64,000 bases of DNA from Planctomycetota bacterium (GTDB lineage Bacteria; Planctomycetota; UBA1135; GCA-002686595), in assembly GCA_029259595.1 (NCBI GenBank), contig JAJDEW010000131.1, forward strand, positions 1-64,000. Reading direction: 5' to 3'. Shown here piece by piece: positions 1-7,165 of this stretch (position 1 is the stretch's first letter; the number at the start of each line of letters is the position of its first letter). The translations under genes and the position numbers were made by a program. The notes beneath the pieces are model-generated. The model was not told where the DNA came from. It saw only the letters and a program-made list of their open reading frames with translations, and did not search any database.

Positions 1-469
1 AGAACGGGCTCGTGACGCTCAGGCGTCCGGTTGCAGCGGGCAGCTGCAGCGTGAAGCTCCCGTCTCCCGTGGTGAAGAGCGGCGCTTCCTTCCGTGCGAC
101 ATGACCGCGCTCGGTATGGACCTCGAAGACGACCTCGACCCCCGGCACACCGCGCCCGTCGAGGTCCCGCACGTGACCCGCGACGCCTTCTGGGAGCACG
201 GCAAGCGGGGGCTCCGTTTCCTCAGTTGCGGAGAGTTCTTGCGAGTGCGTCGCTTTGCCAGGCAGTTCCGCCCGCCCGGCCTGCGCCGAGGAGGGGGCGT
301 CGAGAACCTGCCGGGGACCGACGCGTTGCGCCTCGTCGAGCACGGTCGGCTGCTCGGGCCGCACCTCGGTTGCTTCGCGGCGCCCCTGGAGGAGCACGCC
401 GCCAAGGACCCCGATCGCGAGCAGGACGAGCAAGAGAACGAACGCTTTCAGTGACTTGGAAGTGCGCAT
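1..469 (-). CDS. Exported protein with carboxypeptidase-regulatory-like domain (N-terminal part, runs off window)
   Basis: This leftward frame is open from an ATG at 469 to the window edge, giving 156 codons with no stop. Residues 1-29 look like a signal peptide or membrane anchor: MRTSKSLK followed by the hydrophobic run AFVLLLVLLAIGVLGGVLL. A Glu/Pro-rich spacer follows. From about residue 100 the sequence reads GVAGHVRDLDGRGVPGVEVV and later TTGDGSFTLQLPAATG. That is the pattern of a carboxypeptidase-D regulatory-like beta-sandwich (V-x-D-x-x-G-x-P-V-x-G-V, then T-x-x-D-G-x-F). Such domains usually sit in exported adhesive or modular proteins. The catalytic or remaining part is outside the window, so no function is assigned. 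The gene diverges from the rightward HEAT cluster. Confidence 0.7.
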   Translation of the reverse strand, partial: MRTSKSLKAFVLLLVLLAIGVLGGVLLQGRREATEVRPEQPTVLDEAQRVGPRQVLDAPSSAQAGRAELPGKATHSQELSATEETEPPLAVLPEGVAGHVRDLDGRGVPGVEVVFEVHTERGHVARKEAPLFTTGDGSFTLQLPAATGRLSVTSPF

Positions 470-522
470 GGTGGATGAGCTACTTAGGGGCTCCCGGGGG
501 CAGGTACTACGGTGCGCACACC

Positions 523-690
523 GTCCCATGTGCCGTTGAGCAAGTCTTTCGGAGCCAGGACGCCGCCCTCCACCGCGGTGCGGCACCTGCAACCTCGCCG
601 AATCGACCGATTCACCTGCGTTCTCGCGCACCTGCCGGGCCTCCCGGTCACATGCATCGCATCCGAAGCACTTTTCCATCAGGCTGCTAG
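523..690 (-). repeat. 168-bp CTAG-bounded interspersed element, copy A
   Basis: This is copy A of a MITE-like family, in reverse orientation relative to copy C at 57909. The right end (about 667-690) reads as a CTAG-terminated arm ending in CATCAGGCTGCTAG. The left end is decayed but keeps GTTGAGCAAGTC at 535-546. The core palindrome GAATCG-AC-CGATTC is at 600-613. From about 575 to 690 it matches copy C closely in inverted orientation, and its left half matches copy B at 6264. It contains no plausible coding sequence. Confidence 0.75.
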
Positions 691-977
691 CAGCTCGCTG
701 AAGCGGCCCCGAACGCAGGACCTCTTCTCCCGCTCACGCTACGCCATGGGAACAGCGGTGTCCCCTGGCGGCGACTCGGGCCCGGATCGGAGGTCCGGGG
801 CGGGTTCGAGGGCTGAAAAAGCAGGGCAGTACGCCCCCCACCGGGGCTGGAAGGAACGGGATCGATCGCCTAACGTGGGCCAGGAAGCAGCCCTCGAGTC
901 CCCTGGGCTCCCGCGCTGCGGGCCAGGTGCCCGTGATGCCCGGAACCCAGGCGCTCGGAGCGGACGCGAGCCGGTCC

Positions 978-995
978 TTGGCACGCAGCTTGCTT
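978..995 (+). promoter_or_regulatory. Sigma-54 (RpoN) -24/-12 promoter for HEAT protein 1
   Basis: The sequence TTGGCACGcagcTTGCTT has the -24 GG at 980-981 and the -12 GC at 992-993, exactly 10 nt between them. It matches the RpoN consensus TGGCACG-N4-TTGCW at every fixed position. The -12 GC lies about 80 nt before the ATG at 1074, leaving a leader of about 65-70 nt. Sigma-54 promoters need an enhancer-binding activator; none is encoded in the window. Confidence 0.7.
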
Positions 996-1073
996 CCAAA
1001 GTCTCCATCAGCTCACGTCGCCGTGCATCCCCGTGCGGCGTTCGAACCCACACAGAACTCCCGACAGGCAGCC

Positions 1074-3167
1074 ATGAAGAAATTCGTCCTTGCAGCCGCG
1101 CTCGTCACGGGCGCCACTCTCGGTCTCGAGAGCAGCGCTTTCGCGCACGGTGGACAGTACAGAGGTCCCGGCGACACCGTCCCGCCCGGCGGTGGCGGTA
1201 GCGGCGGCGGCGGCGCCGGCTCGCCCGGTCCGTCCGGTCCGTCCAGTCCCGGCCCCGGTGGCCCCAGCTCGCCCGGTCCCGGTGGCCCGGGTGCGCCCGG
1301 CGGCGCCGGCGGTGCCGCTGCGGCACCCGTCTCCGGTGGCGGCGGTGGCGGTGGTCCGGACCTGACCGGCTGGCCCTTCTGGTGGGAGTTCAACAAGGAG
1401 CCCTACCTCAACCTGAAGTCCGCGATCCACTCGGGCGGCACGAAGACCGGTTCCGACAGCTGGTTCCTCGGCCACGGCGAGCAGGAGCAGGGCAAGGACA
1501 GCATGCGTCCGTCGGAAGCCCAGATCCGCGAGAAGGTCGTTCCGGCCCTCAAGCGGGCGCTCGAGACCGAGACGAACAACGACATCGTCACCGGCTCCCT
1601 GATCGCGCTCGCGAAGATCGGCGACGTGAAGTCCGAAGGTGGTGACTCCGAGTTCGAGAAGATCATCGCCAAGGAGCTCACCAACAAGAACCAGGAGATC
1701 TCCGAGACCGCCGCGGTGTCGCTCGGCATCCTCGCCAACCCGGCTTCGATCGAGACCTTGGTCAGCCTGATGACGGACTCGCCCGCCGGGCGTTCGCTCG
1801 TCGGTCAGGGGGAAGTCCCCTTCCGCACGCGCTCCTTCGCCGCTTACGGCCTGGCCCTGATCGGTGCCGCGCCGGAGACCAGCGAAGTGCAGCGTCAGAC
1901 GATCGTCCGCGCGCTGGTCGACCAGATCCAGACCGACGACACGAAGTCGCGTGACCTCAAGGTCGCCTGCCTCGTCTCCTTGGGTCTCGTTCCGCTCGAG
2001 ACGATCGAGCCGGCCGAGCCGCCGACCGAGGGCGAACCCCTCGATCCCTCCAGCTGCCGCATCGCGCAGATGGACTACCTGATCCGCTTCCTCGAGGACG
2101 ACGACAACCGTTTCCTCGTCCGCGCCCATGCCCCGACGGCCCTCGCGCGTCTGCTCGAGAACCTGCCGTCCGAGCGCTACGGCGAGTACAAGGAGAAGAT
2201 TGCCAAGGACCTGCTCGAGCGCATCGGCAAGCGCTCGAAGGAGCCGAAGGAAGTCGTGCAGAGTGCGGTCCTCGCCCTCGGCCTGATCGGCGACCTCGAT
2301 TCCGATCCGATCGACAAGGAGATCCGCAAGGCACTCTCCGAGGTCACGAAGGATCAGGCCGACCAGCTGGCCCGCAACTTCTCCATGATCGCCATGGGCA
2401 AGGTCGGCGGAACCCGCGGATCCGGTGAGAAGATCGAGGACGGCATCAAGGACGCGAGCAAGTTCCTCACGAAGAACCTGACCGACGGCAAGTCGCAGAT
2501 CGTTCCGTGGGCCGGCCTCGGCATCGGCGTCATGGGACGCAAGCTGGCCGAAGCGGGCGTCACGTCCGGCGTCGTGACCGACATGCAGGCCGCCCTGCGC
2601 TCGACCCTCGACGACGAGAAGGGCTCCCGCGTGGGCGCCTACTCGATCGCCTGCGGGATCTTGCAGGACCAGGAAGCCGAATCGATCCTGCTCGAGAAGC
2701 TCGACCGCATCAAGGACGACGAGACCCGCGGCTACGTCGCCGTCTCCCTCGGCCTCATGGGTGCGCGCGACGCGATCGCCCCGATCCAGAAGATCGTCAA
2801 GGACGCCAAGTACCGCCCCGACCTCCTCAAGCAGGCCGCCATCGCGCTGGGTCTCTTGGGCGACAAGGAGCTCGTGAACGACCTGGCCACGATGCTGACG
2901 GAAGCCAAGAGTCTCGCCACGCAAGCGGCGCTCTCCTCGGCCCTCGGCTTCATCGGTGACCAGCGCTCGATCGACCCGCTCGTCGAGATGCTGGAGAATA
3001 AGGACCTGACCGAGCTCGCCCGCGGCTTCGCCGCGGTCGCCCTCGGCATCGTTGCGGACAAGGAGATCCTGCCCTGGAACTCGAAGATCGCCGTCGACCT
3101 GAACTACACCGCGTCGACCACGACCCTCAACGACCAGGAAGGCACCGGCATCCTCAACATCCTGTGA
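1074..3167 (+). CDS. Secreted HEAT-repeat protein 1 of the tandem cluster
   Basis: The product is 697 aa from the ATG at 1074, chosen because it opens a good signal peptide (MKKFVLAAALVTGATLG, likely cleavage after SSAFA). The mature start carries HGGQYRGPGDTVPPGG, then a Gly/Pro/Ser linker to about residue 98 with collagen-like GPSGPSSPGPGG runs. An anchor motif WPFWWEFNKEP sits at residues 100-110, followed by WFLGHGEQEQGK. About 13 helical HEAT-type repeats follow, many ending in A-x-x-L-G-x-x-G-D. The C-terminus ends GTGILNIL. HEAT solenoids bind proteins; no catalytic motif is visible. It is the closest relative of the next HEAT gene (same length, same motif position). It has its own sigma-54-type promoter and a hairpin terminator. 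The partner and role are unknown. Confidence 0.9.
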   Translation: MKKFVLAAALVTGATLGLESSAFAHGGQYRGPGDTVPPGGGGSGGGGAGSPGPSGPSSPGPGGPSSPGPGGPGAPGGAGGAAAAPVSGGGGGGGPDLTGWPFWWEFNKEPYLNLKSAIHSGGTKTGSDSWFLGHGEQEQGKDSMRPSEAQIREKVVPALKRALETETNNDIVTGSLIALAKIGDVKSEGGDSEFEKIIAKELTNKNQEISETAAVSLGILANPASIETLVSLMTDSPAGRSLVGQGEVPFRTRSFAAYGLALIGAAPETSEVQRQTIVRALVDQIQTDDTKSRDLKVACLVSLGLVPLETIEPAEPPTEGEPLDPSSCRIAQMDYLIRFLEDDDNRFLVRAHAPTALARLLENLPSERYGEYKEKIAKDLLERIGKRSKEPKEVVQSAVLALGLIGDLDSDPIDKEIRKALSEVTKDQADQLARNFSMIAMGKVGGTRGSGEKIEDGIKDASKFLTKNLTDGKSQIVPWAGLGIGVMGRKLAEAGVTSGVVTDMQAALRSTLDDEKGSRVGAYSIACGILQDQEAESILLEKLDRIKDDETRGYVAVSLGLMGARDAIAPIQKIVKDAKYRPDLLKQAAIALGLLGDKELVNDLATMLTEAKSLATQAALSSALGFIGDQRSIDPLVEMLENKDLTELARGFAAVALGIVADKEILPWNSKIAVDLNYTASTTTLNDQEGTGILNIL

Positions 3168-3212
3168 GCCGCTTCGAGCCCTGAGGGTCTACGGACCCGC
3201 TGGACTCCACGA

Positions 3213-3245
3213 GCCGCCCGGACGTGCGCTGCACGCCCGGGCGGC
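3213..3245 (+). terminator. Hairpin terminator after HEAT protein 1
   Basis: A perfect 9-bp stem, GCCGCCCGG (3213-3221) with CCGGGCGGC (3237-3245), encloses a second 4-bp stem GTGC-gct-GCAC (3224-3234). It lies 46 nt after the stop codon at 3167. There is no long T tract (TTCG follows), so it may be a weak or factor-assisted terminator. It may also serve the leftward gene ending at 3391. Confidence 0.55.
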
Positions 3246-3390
3246 TTCGCGTTCGGGGCGCCCCTGGCCAAACGAACCACGGCGTGCGCTCCGTGCGACG
3301 TCGCGCCCCGCGTCGCTCGTCCCCTTCCCAAACTACGCAACACCGCAGGCGCTTGGCTCCCATCCATCGCGAGCTCGCGACGCAGGCGCG

Positions 3391-3741
3391 TCAGCGCTCG
3401 TGGGTCACGCGGGCGCCAAAGCCCGCCTTCTCGAGGGCCGTGACGAGCTCCTGCGGTGCCACGTCCGCTCCGCACGTGACGCGAGCCGTGCGCCGCAAGA
3501 AGTCGACGCGGACCTCTTCGACGCCGGGGACGCGAGCGAGTGCAGCCTGCACGCGCGGTGGACAACCCGAGAGTCATGTCATGCCGCTGAGGGTCAGCTC
3601 GAGCGAACGCGTGCGAGCTTCCGCCACGGGTGGGCGAACCGGCGCAGGCTCGGGTTCGGTTCGACAAGCCCAGAGAGCGGCCCAGCACGCGACGACGAGC
3701 GCGCAGCGAACGGGGGTGGTGTAGGGCGCGGAGCGAACCAT
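3391..3741 (-). CDS. HMA-type metal-binding lipoprotein with in-frame TGA at the metal-site cysteine (possible selenoprotein)
   Basis: Reading through one TGA at 3574-3576 gives 116 aa from the ATG at 3741. The N-terminus MVRSAPYTTPVR plus CALVVACWAALWAC looks like a lipoprotein signal with lipobox LWAC. After a Pro/Glu spacer comes LELTLSGMT, then TGA, then LSGCPPRVQAALARVPGV, and onward to FGARVTHER and a normal TGA at 3391. This is a complete heavy-metal-associated fold: GMTCxxC motif region, V-x-x-A-L helix, V-x-V-x-F strand and a final A-G-F-x-A. The TGA falls where the first metal-site Cys is expected, though one extra residue (Leu) separates it from SGC. No other stop or frameshift is present. 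It may be selenocysteine, a nonsense mutation (a 3-nt insertion in TGC gives TGACTC) or a sequencing error. It lies antiparallel between two HEAT genes. Confidence 0.55.
3540..3552 (-). promoter_or_regulatory. Candidate SECIS-like hairpin downstream of the in-frame TGA
   Basis: On the minus strand GTGCA-GGC-TGCAC forms a 5-bp stem with a 3-nt loop whose first base is G. The stem starts 21 nt after the TGA and the loop G is 27 nt after it. An outer CGCG/CGCG pairing across an asymmetric internal loop could extend it. Bacterial SECIS elements lie within the coding region just after UGA, with a G early in the apical loop at roughly this distance. Such short hairpins are common by chance at this GC content, so the call is tentative. 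Confidence 0.3.
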
Positions 3742-4081
3742 CCGAGGACGCCGCGCAAAGGCGGCGGCCCCGACGATACCCGCTGCGGGACGAACGGGGG
3801 TGGCGGAACCCGAGTGCTCGTGCGTGTTACGCACGCTCCACGCCGGCGTAACCCGAGCGGAACGGGAACGCTCAAGGCTTCGAAGCGAGTGCCGACGAAA
3901 TCGGAGGTGGAAGTCCCCGCCCGAGTGCGCCGACGTGCCTGTGCGGCCGGAGGGGGAAGGGTCCCGGGGATTGGATGCGGGGCATGGCGCCTCCTGGCAT
4001 GACCGTTGCGCAGGTCCCCTGCACCGTTGCCCGCAATCGCTTCCCCCGGCGATGGCCCAACTTCTCGCAACACGGACTCCC
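3742..4081. other. Gene-free region between HMA lipoprotein and HEAT protein 2
   Basis: This 340-bp divergent intergenic region holds the sigma-54-type promoter at 3995-4010. It also holds a perfect 7-bp hairpin CGTGCGT-gtt-ACGCACG at 3819-3835, a possible operator for either gene. I see no credible coding sequence; the open frames on both strands lack initiation signals. Confidence 0.5.
3995..4010 (+). promoter_or_regulatory. Sigma-54-type -24/-12 promoter for HEAT protein 2
   Basis: TGGCATGaccgTTGCG has GG at 3996-3997 and GC at 4008-4009 with the required 10-nt spacing. It differs from the consensus only at the C of TGGCAC. The -12 element is about 73 nt before the ATG at 4082, close to the 80 nt seen for HEAT protein 1. 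The shared geometry supports co-regulation of the two closest paralogues. Confidence 0.6.
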
Positions 4082-6175
4082 ATGAAGGCTCACGTCCTCA
4101 CGCTCGCCCTGTCCCTCGTCACGTCGCTCGCACTCGCCAACACGCCCTGCGCCCACGGTGGTCAGTACCGAGGTCCGGGCGACACCGTGCCGCCGGGTGG
4201 CTCCGGTACCGGTGGCGGTGGCGGCGGGACGCCCGGACCGACCGGCCCGTCCGGTCCCGGCTCGGGTCCCGATTCCCCCGGTCCGACAGGACCCGCCAAC
4301 CCGTCGACGCCCCCGGGCGGGGTGTCTCGGGGCATCTCGCCCGGCTCTCTTGGAAGCCCGGGCCCGGACCTCACGTCCTGGACGTTCTGGTGGGAGTTCA
4401 ACAAGGAAGCCTTCCTGAATCTGAAGACCGCCCTGCACATCGGCGGGACCACGACCGGCAGCGACAACTGGTTCCTGGGTCACGGAGTCCAGGAGCAAGG
4501 CAAGCGCAGCCTGCGCCCCACCGAGGCGCAAATCCGCGGTCAGGTCGTTCCCGCACTCCTGCGCACGCTCGAGACGGAAACGAACAACGACATCGTGACC
4601 GGCGCCCTGATCGCCTTGGCGAAGATCGGAGACGTTCATTCGGAGGACGGCGGCTCGCTCTTCCTGCCGATCCTCGAACAGGAGCTCTCGAACGCCAACC
4701 AGGAGATCGCCGAGACCGCCGCGGTCTCGCTCGGCATCCTCGCGAATTCCGCCGCGATCGACTTGCTCGAAGGGCTCGTGCTGGATACGCCGCTCGGACG
4801 TACCCGGGCCGAACGACGCGAAGTCCCCGTTCGTACGCGAGCCTTTGCGGCGTTCGGTCTCGGGCTCGTCGGCGCGGCACCCGAGACGACCGAAGCACAG
4901 CGCCAGCGCATCGTCACCGCGCTGGTGACGGCGGTCGAAACCGACGACACGAGCTCCCGAGATCTCCAGGTTGCCTGTCTCGTTTCGCTCGGACTCGTTC
5001 CGCTCCACGACCTCGACGCGCCGGTCGTCGAAGGAGACGGACGCGCCCGCGTCCACTCCCGCACGGACCAGATCGACTGGCTGTTGGCCTTTCTCCGGGA
5101 CGAGAAGCGCCATGATCTCGTGCGCGCCCACGCTCCGACCGCCCTGGTCCGGCTGCTCGAGGGCCTGCCCGTCGAGCGCTACGAAACTCTCAAGGCCACG
5201 CTGGCGACCGACTGGATCCCCCGCCTGGGCAAGCGTTCGAAGGACCCCGACGCTCTCGTCCAGAGCATCGTCCTCGCGCTCGGCCTGCTCGGGGACCTCG
5301 ACGCCGATCCGATCGACCGCGAGATCCGCGCAGCGCTCGCCGCCACTCCGAGGACGGCGAAGAATCGACTCGCCCGCAACTTTTCCTTCATCGCCATGGG
5401 ACAACTCGCCGGCCGCTCCGGCACGGGAGCCGACCTGGAGGAAGGCCTGCGCGAAGCACGGCGTTTCCTGAGCGAGGGGCTCGCCCGCGGAAAAATGAGC
5501 GGCGTCAAGCCCTGGGCCGGCCTCGGGCTGGGCCTCTTCGGACGCGGCCTGGCACAACGCAGCGGCCACGAGGGCACGCTGAGCGAACTGGGCGCGAGCC
5601 TGCGCACGGCCTTGGAAGAGGAGCGCTCGCCGCGCCTCGTCGGCGCCTACGCCATCGCGTGCGGGCTCCTGCGTGACCAGGAATCGGAGGCGATCCTCCT
5701 GGAGAAGCTCGCACGCATCCAGGACGACGAGACGCGCGGCTACTTGGCGGTGGCCCTCGGCCTGCTCGGCGCCCGCGACACGATCCCGACCCTGCAAGCC
5801 TTGGTGGCGGACTCCGCCTACCGCCACGACCTCCTGAAGCAGGTCGCGGTCGCACTCGGACTGCTAGGTGACAAGGAGGTCGTCGCGAGCTTGGCCCGCA
5901 TGCTCGCGACGTCCAAGAGTCTCGCCACGCAGGCCGCCGTCTCCTCGGCACTCGGCGCGATCGGCGACACCCACTCGATCGAGCCCCTGCTGGGCCTGCT
6001 CGAGTCGACGGATGTCACCGACCGTGCTCGCGGCTTCGCGGCTGCGGCGCTCGGCATCGTCGGCGACAAGGAACTCTTGCGTTGGAACGCCAAGATCGCC
6101 GCTGACCTCAACTACACGGCCGCGACCACGACCCTGAACGATTCCGGTGGGACCGGCATCCTCAACATCCTGTAG
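4082..6175 (+). CDS. Secreted HEAT-repeat protein 2 of the tandem cluster
   Basis: The product is 697 aa, the same length as HEAT protein 1. The ATG at 4082 opens the signal peptide MKAHVLTLALSLVTSLALA. The mature part begins near HGGQYRGPGDTVPPGG, followed by a collagen-like Gly/Pro/Ser/Thr linker. The anchor WTFWWEFNKEA starts at residue 100, as in protein 1, followed by WFLGHGVQEQGK. HEAT-type repeats fill the rest and the C-terminus reads GTGILNIL. Similarity to protein 1 runs over the whole length, including TETNNDIVTG and DDETRGY, so the pair looks like a recent duplication. Loop residues diverge most. It has its own sigma-54-type promoter. It is probably a secreted scaffold or binding protein. 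Confidence 0.9.
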   Translation: MKAHVLTLALSLVTSLALANTPCAHGGQYRGPGDTVPPGGSGTGGGGGGTPGPTGPSGPGSGPDSPGPTGPANPSTPPGGVSRGISPGSLGSPGPDLTSWTFWWEFNKEAFLNLKTALHIGGTTTGSDNWFLGHGVQEQGKRSLRPTEAQIRGQVVPALLRTLETETNNDIVTGALIALAKIGDVHSEDGGSLFLPILEQELSNANQEIAETAAVSLGILANSAAIDLLEGLVLDTPLGRTRAERREVPVRTRAFAAFGLGLVGAAPETTEAQRQRIVTALVTAVETDDTSSRDLQVACLVSLGLVPLHDLDAPVVEGDGRARVHSRTDQIDWLLAFLRDEKRHDLVRAHAPTALVRLLEGLPVERYETLKATLATDWIPRLGKRSKDPDALVQSIVLALGLLGDLDADPIDREIRAALAATPRTAKNRLARNFSFIAMGQLAGRSGTGADLEEGLREARRFLSEGLARGKMSGVKPWAGLGLGLFGRGLAQRSGHEGTLSELGASLRTALEEERSPRLVGAYAIACGLLRDQESEAILLEKLARIQDDETRGYLAVALGLLGARDTIPTLQALVADSAYRHDLLKQVAVALGLLGDKEVVASLARMLATSKSLATQAAVSSALGAIGDTHSIEPLLGLLESTDVTDRARGFAAAALGIVGDKELLRWNAKIAADLNYTAATTTLNDSGGTGILNIL

Positions 6176-6198
6176 GCACCCTCCCGCGCGTCCCTTAG

Positions 6199-6228
6199 GA
6201 GGCTGGGGCAACAAGAGGCTGGGGCAAC
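6199..6228 (+). repeat. 14-bp tandem direct repeat
   Basis: GAGGCTGGGGCAAC occurs at 6199-6212 and again at 6215-6228, a period of 16 bp. It lies 23 nt after the stop codon of HEAT protein 2. I cannot say whether it is functional or a slippage duplication. Confidence 0.5.
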
Positions 6229-6263
6229 CAGCTTCCGCGCCATTCCAGCACAGAGGACTCGGG

Positions 6264-6432
6264 GAGCTCGCCCGTTGAACAAGTCACCCGGCGCCATGAC
6301 GACGTCCTCCACCAGAGTGCGGCACCCGCAAGCCTCGCCGAATCCACGGATTCGCCTGGGCTTCCAGTTGCCTCACCAAGGCGGATGTCGAAGCCCTGTG
6401 GCAACCGAAGCACGTGTTCAACGGACTCCCGG
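6264..6432 (-). repeat. ~168-bp interspersed element, copy B
   Basis: Copy B is in the same orientation as copy A. The left arm carries GCCCGTTGAACAAGTC (6270-6285), matching the inner part of copy C's right arm. The core is a perfect palindrome, GAATCC-AC-GGATTC (6340-6353). The right arm is decayed (CCGAAGCACGTGTTCAACGG at 6405-6424). Its span of about 169 bp equals that of copy C (168 bp). It sits between HEAT protein 2 and the 3' end of the truncated transposase gene. Together with the 14-bp repeat it fills most of the gap 6176-6509. Confidence 0.7.
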
Positions 6433-6509
6433 GTGCGCAAGCCGGCAGGTACGCGCGACGTCGACACTCTCCGGCTTGGCGCAGCTCGCTTGTGCCGCGG
6501 CCCTTTGCT

Positions 6510-6902
6510 TCAGCCGGCTCGGACGTCGGCGAAGCGCAGGGTCTTGCCCGGCTCGAGTGGGCCGCGCAGATCGAGGTCCTGCCGGCTCATGTGGCGGGCG
6601 ATCTTCTTGTACTTCAGAAGGGTGCAGGTCAGAGACAGGCCGAGTCGGCGCGACGACTCCCGGAAGCCGGCTCCCGACAAGAGCAGGCGGAACAAGGGCG
6701 CATTGAGGTGCGGTTTGTGGTCGCGGTAGCTCAGCTGGAAGGTCTGACGCGAGAAGCCGCGGCCGCAGGTCCGGCAGAGATAGCGCTGGATCGGTCGACG
6801 TCGGCAGCGAGCTCGATAGAAGCCGTTGCGGCGGCAGAAGCGCGCCTCGGGTTCCTGGTGCTGGCGGCATGCTGAATTGGGGCAACGGGGCGGTCGGAAC
6901 AT
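6510..6902 (-). pseudogene. Truncated transposase-like protein: zinc-ribbon N-terminal part
   Basis: The product is 130 aa from the ATG at 6902, which has a strong Shine-Dalgarno GGAGGAG nine nt upstream. The sequence starts MFRPPRCPNSAC, continues FYRARCRRRPIQRYLCRTCG and then RGFSRQTFQLSYRDHKP. This is the zinc-ribbon plus helix-turn-helix entry domain of IS1-like transposases, with Cys pairs in CPNSAC and CRTC. The region FRLLLSGAGFRESSRRLGL fits the helix-turn-helix. The frame stops at 6510 before any DDE catalytic domain, and I see no continuation downstream. It is probably an insertion-sequence remnant, though the strong ribosome binding site leaves room for an expressed DNA-binding protein. 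Element copy B lies 78 bp beyond its 3' end. Confidence 0.6.
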
Positions 6903-7165
6903 GACGGAATCTCCTCCGCGGGCCTTCCGGGCCCGACGCAGCAGAGACCGCTCCAGGCGCGTGCAGGTCTCCGCAAACCTCGGATTTCCAGCAGGGATCC
7001 CCCTCGAACCGCAGCTCGTCCGACGACGCGCGTGCCTTGGACGACGAAGTCCCATCGTGAGAATCGGCCTGGAGTTGCGACCGCGCGCCCGCGTACGACT
7101 ATCTTCCAAGGACCGTTCTCGGCCCCGCGGCGAGGCCGCGCTCGAGGCGGCGCTGAACCTTCCCC

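Larger units (their letters stand above)
470..1073. other. Gene-free region between divergent genes
   Basis: This 604-bp stretch separates the leftward gene starting at 469 from HEAT protein 1. It holds repeat copy A (523-690) and the sigma-54-type promoter at 978-995. I see no credible coding sequence in 691-977. Frames that are open there lack a start context and overlap one another on both strands, as expected at this GC content. Confidence 0.6.

Noticed and set aside
1008-2924. Very long open frame antisense to HEAT gene 1
   Set aside because: It is a shadow of the GC-rich coding strand; similar antisense frames accompany all HEAT genes, and the composition is Arg/Gly-biased without a start signal.
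3388-3745. Frameshift as the cause of the interrupted HMA gene
   Set aside because: The same frame is open and homologous on both sides of the TGA, so no shift is needed; only the stop codon interrupts it.
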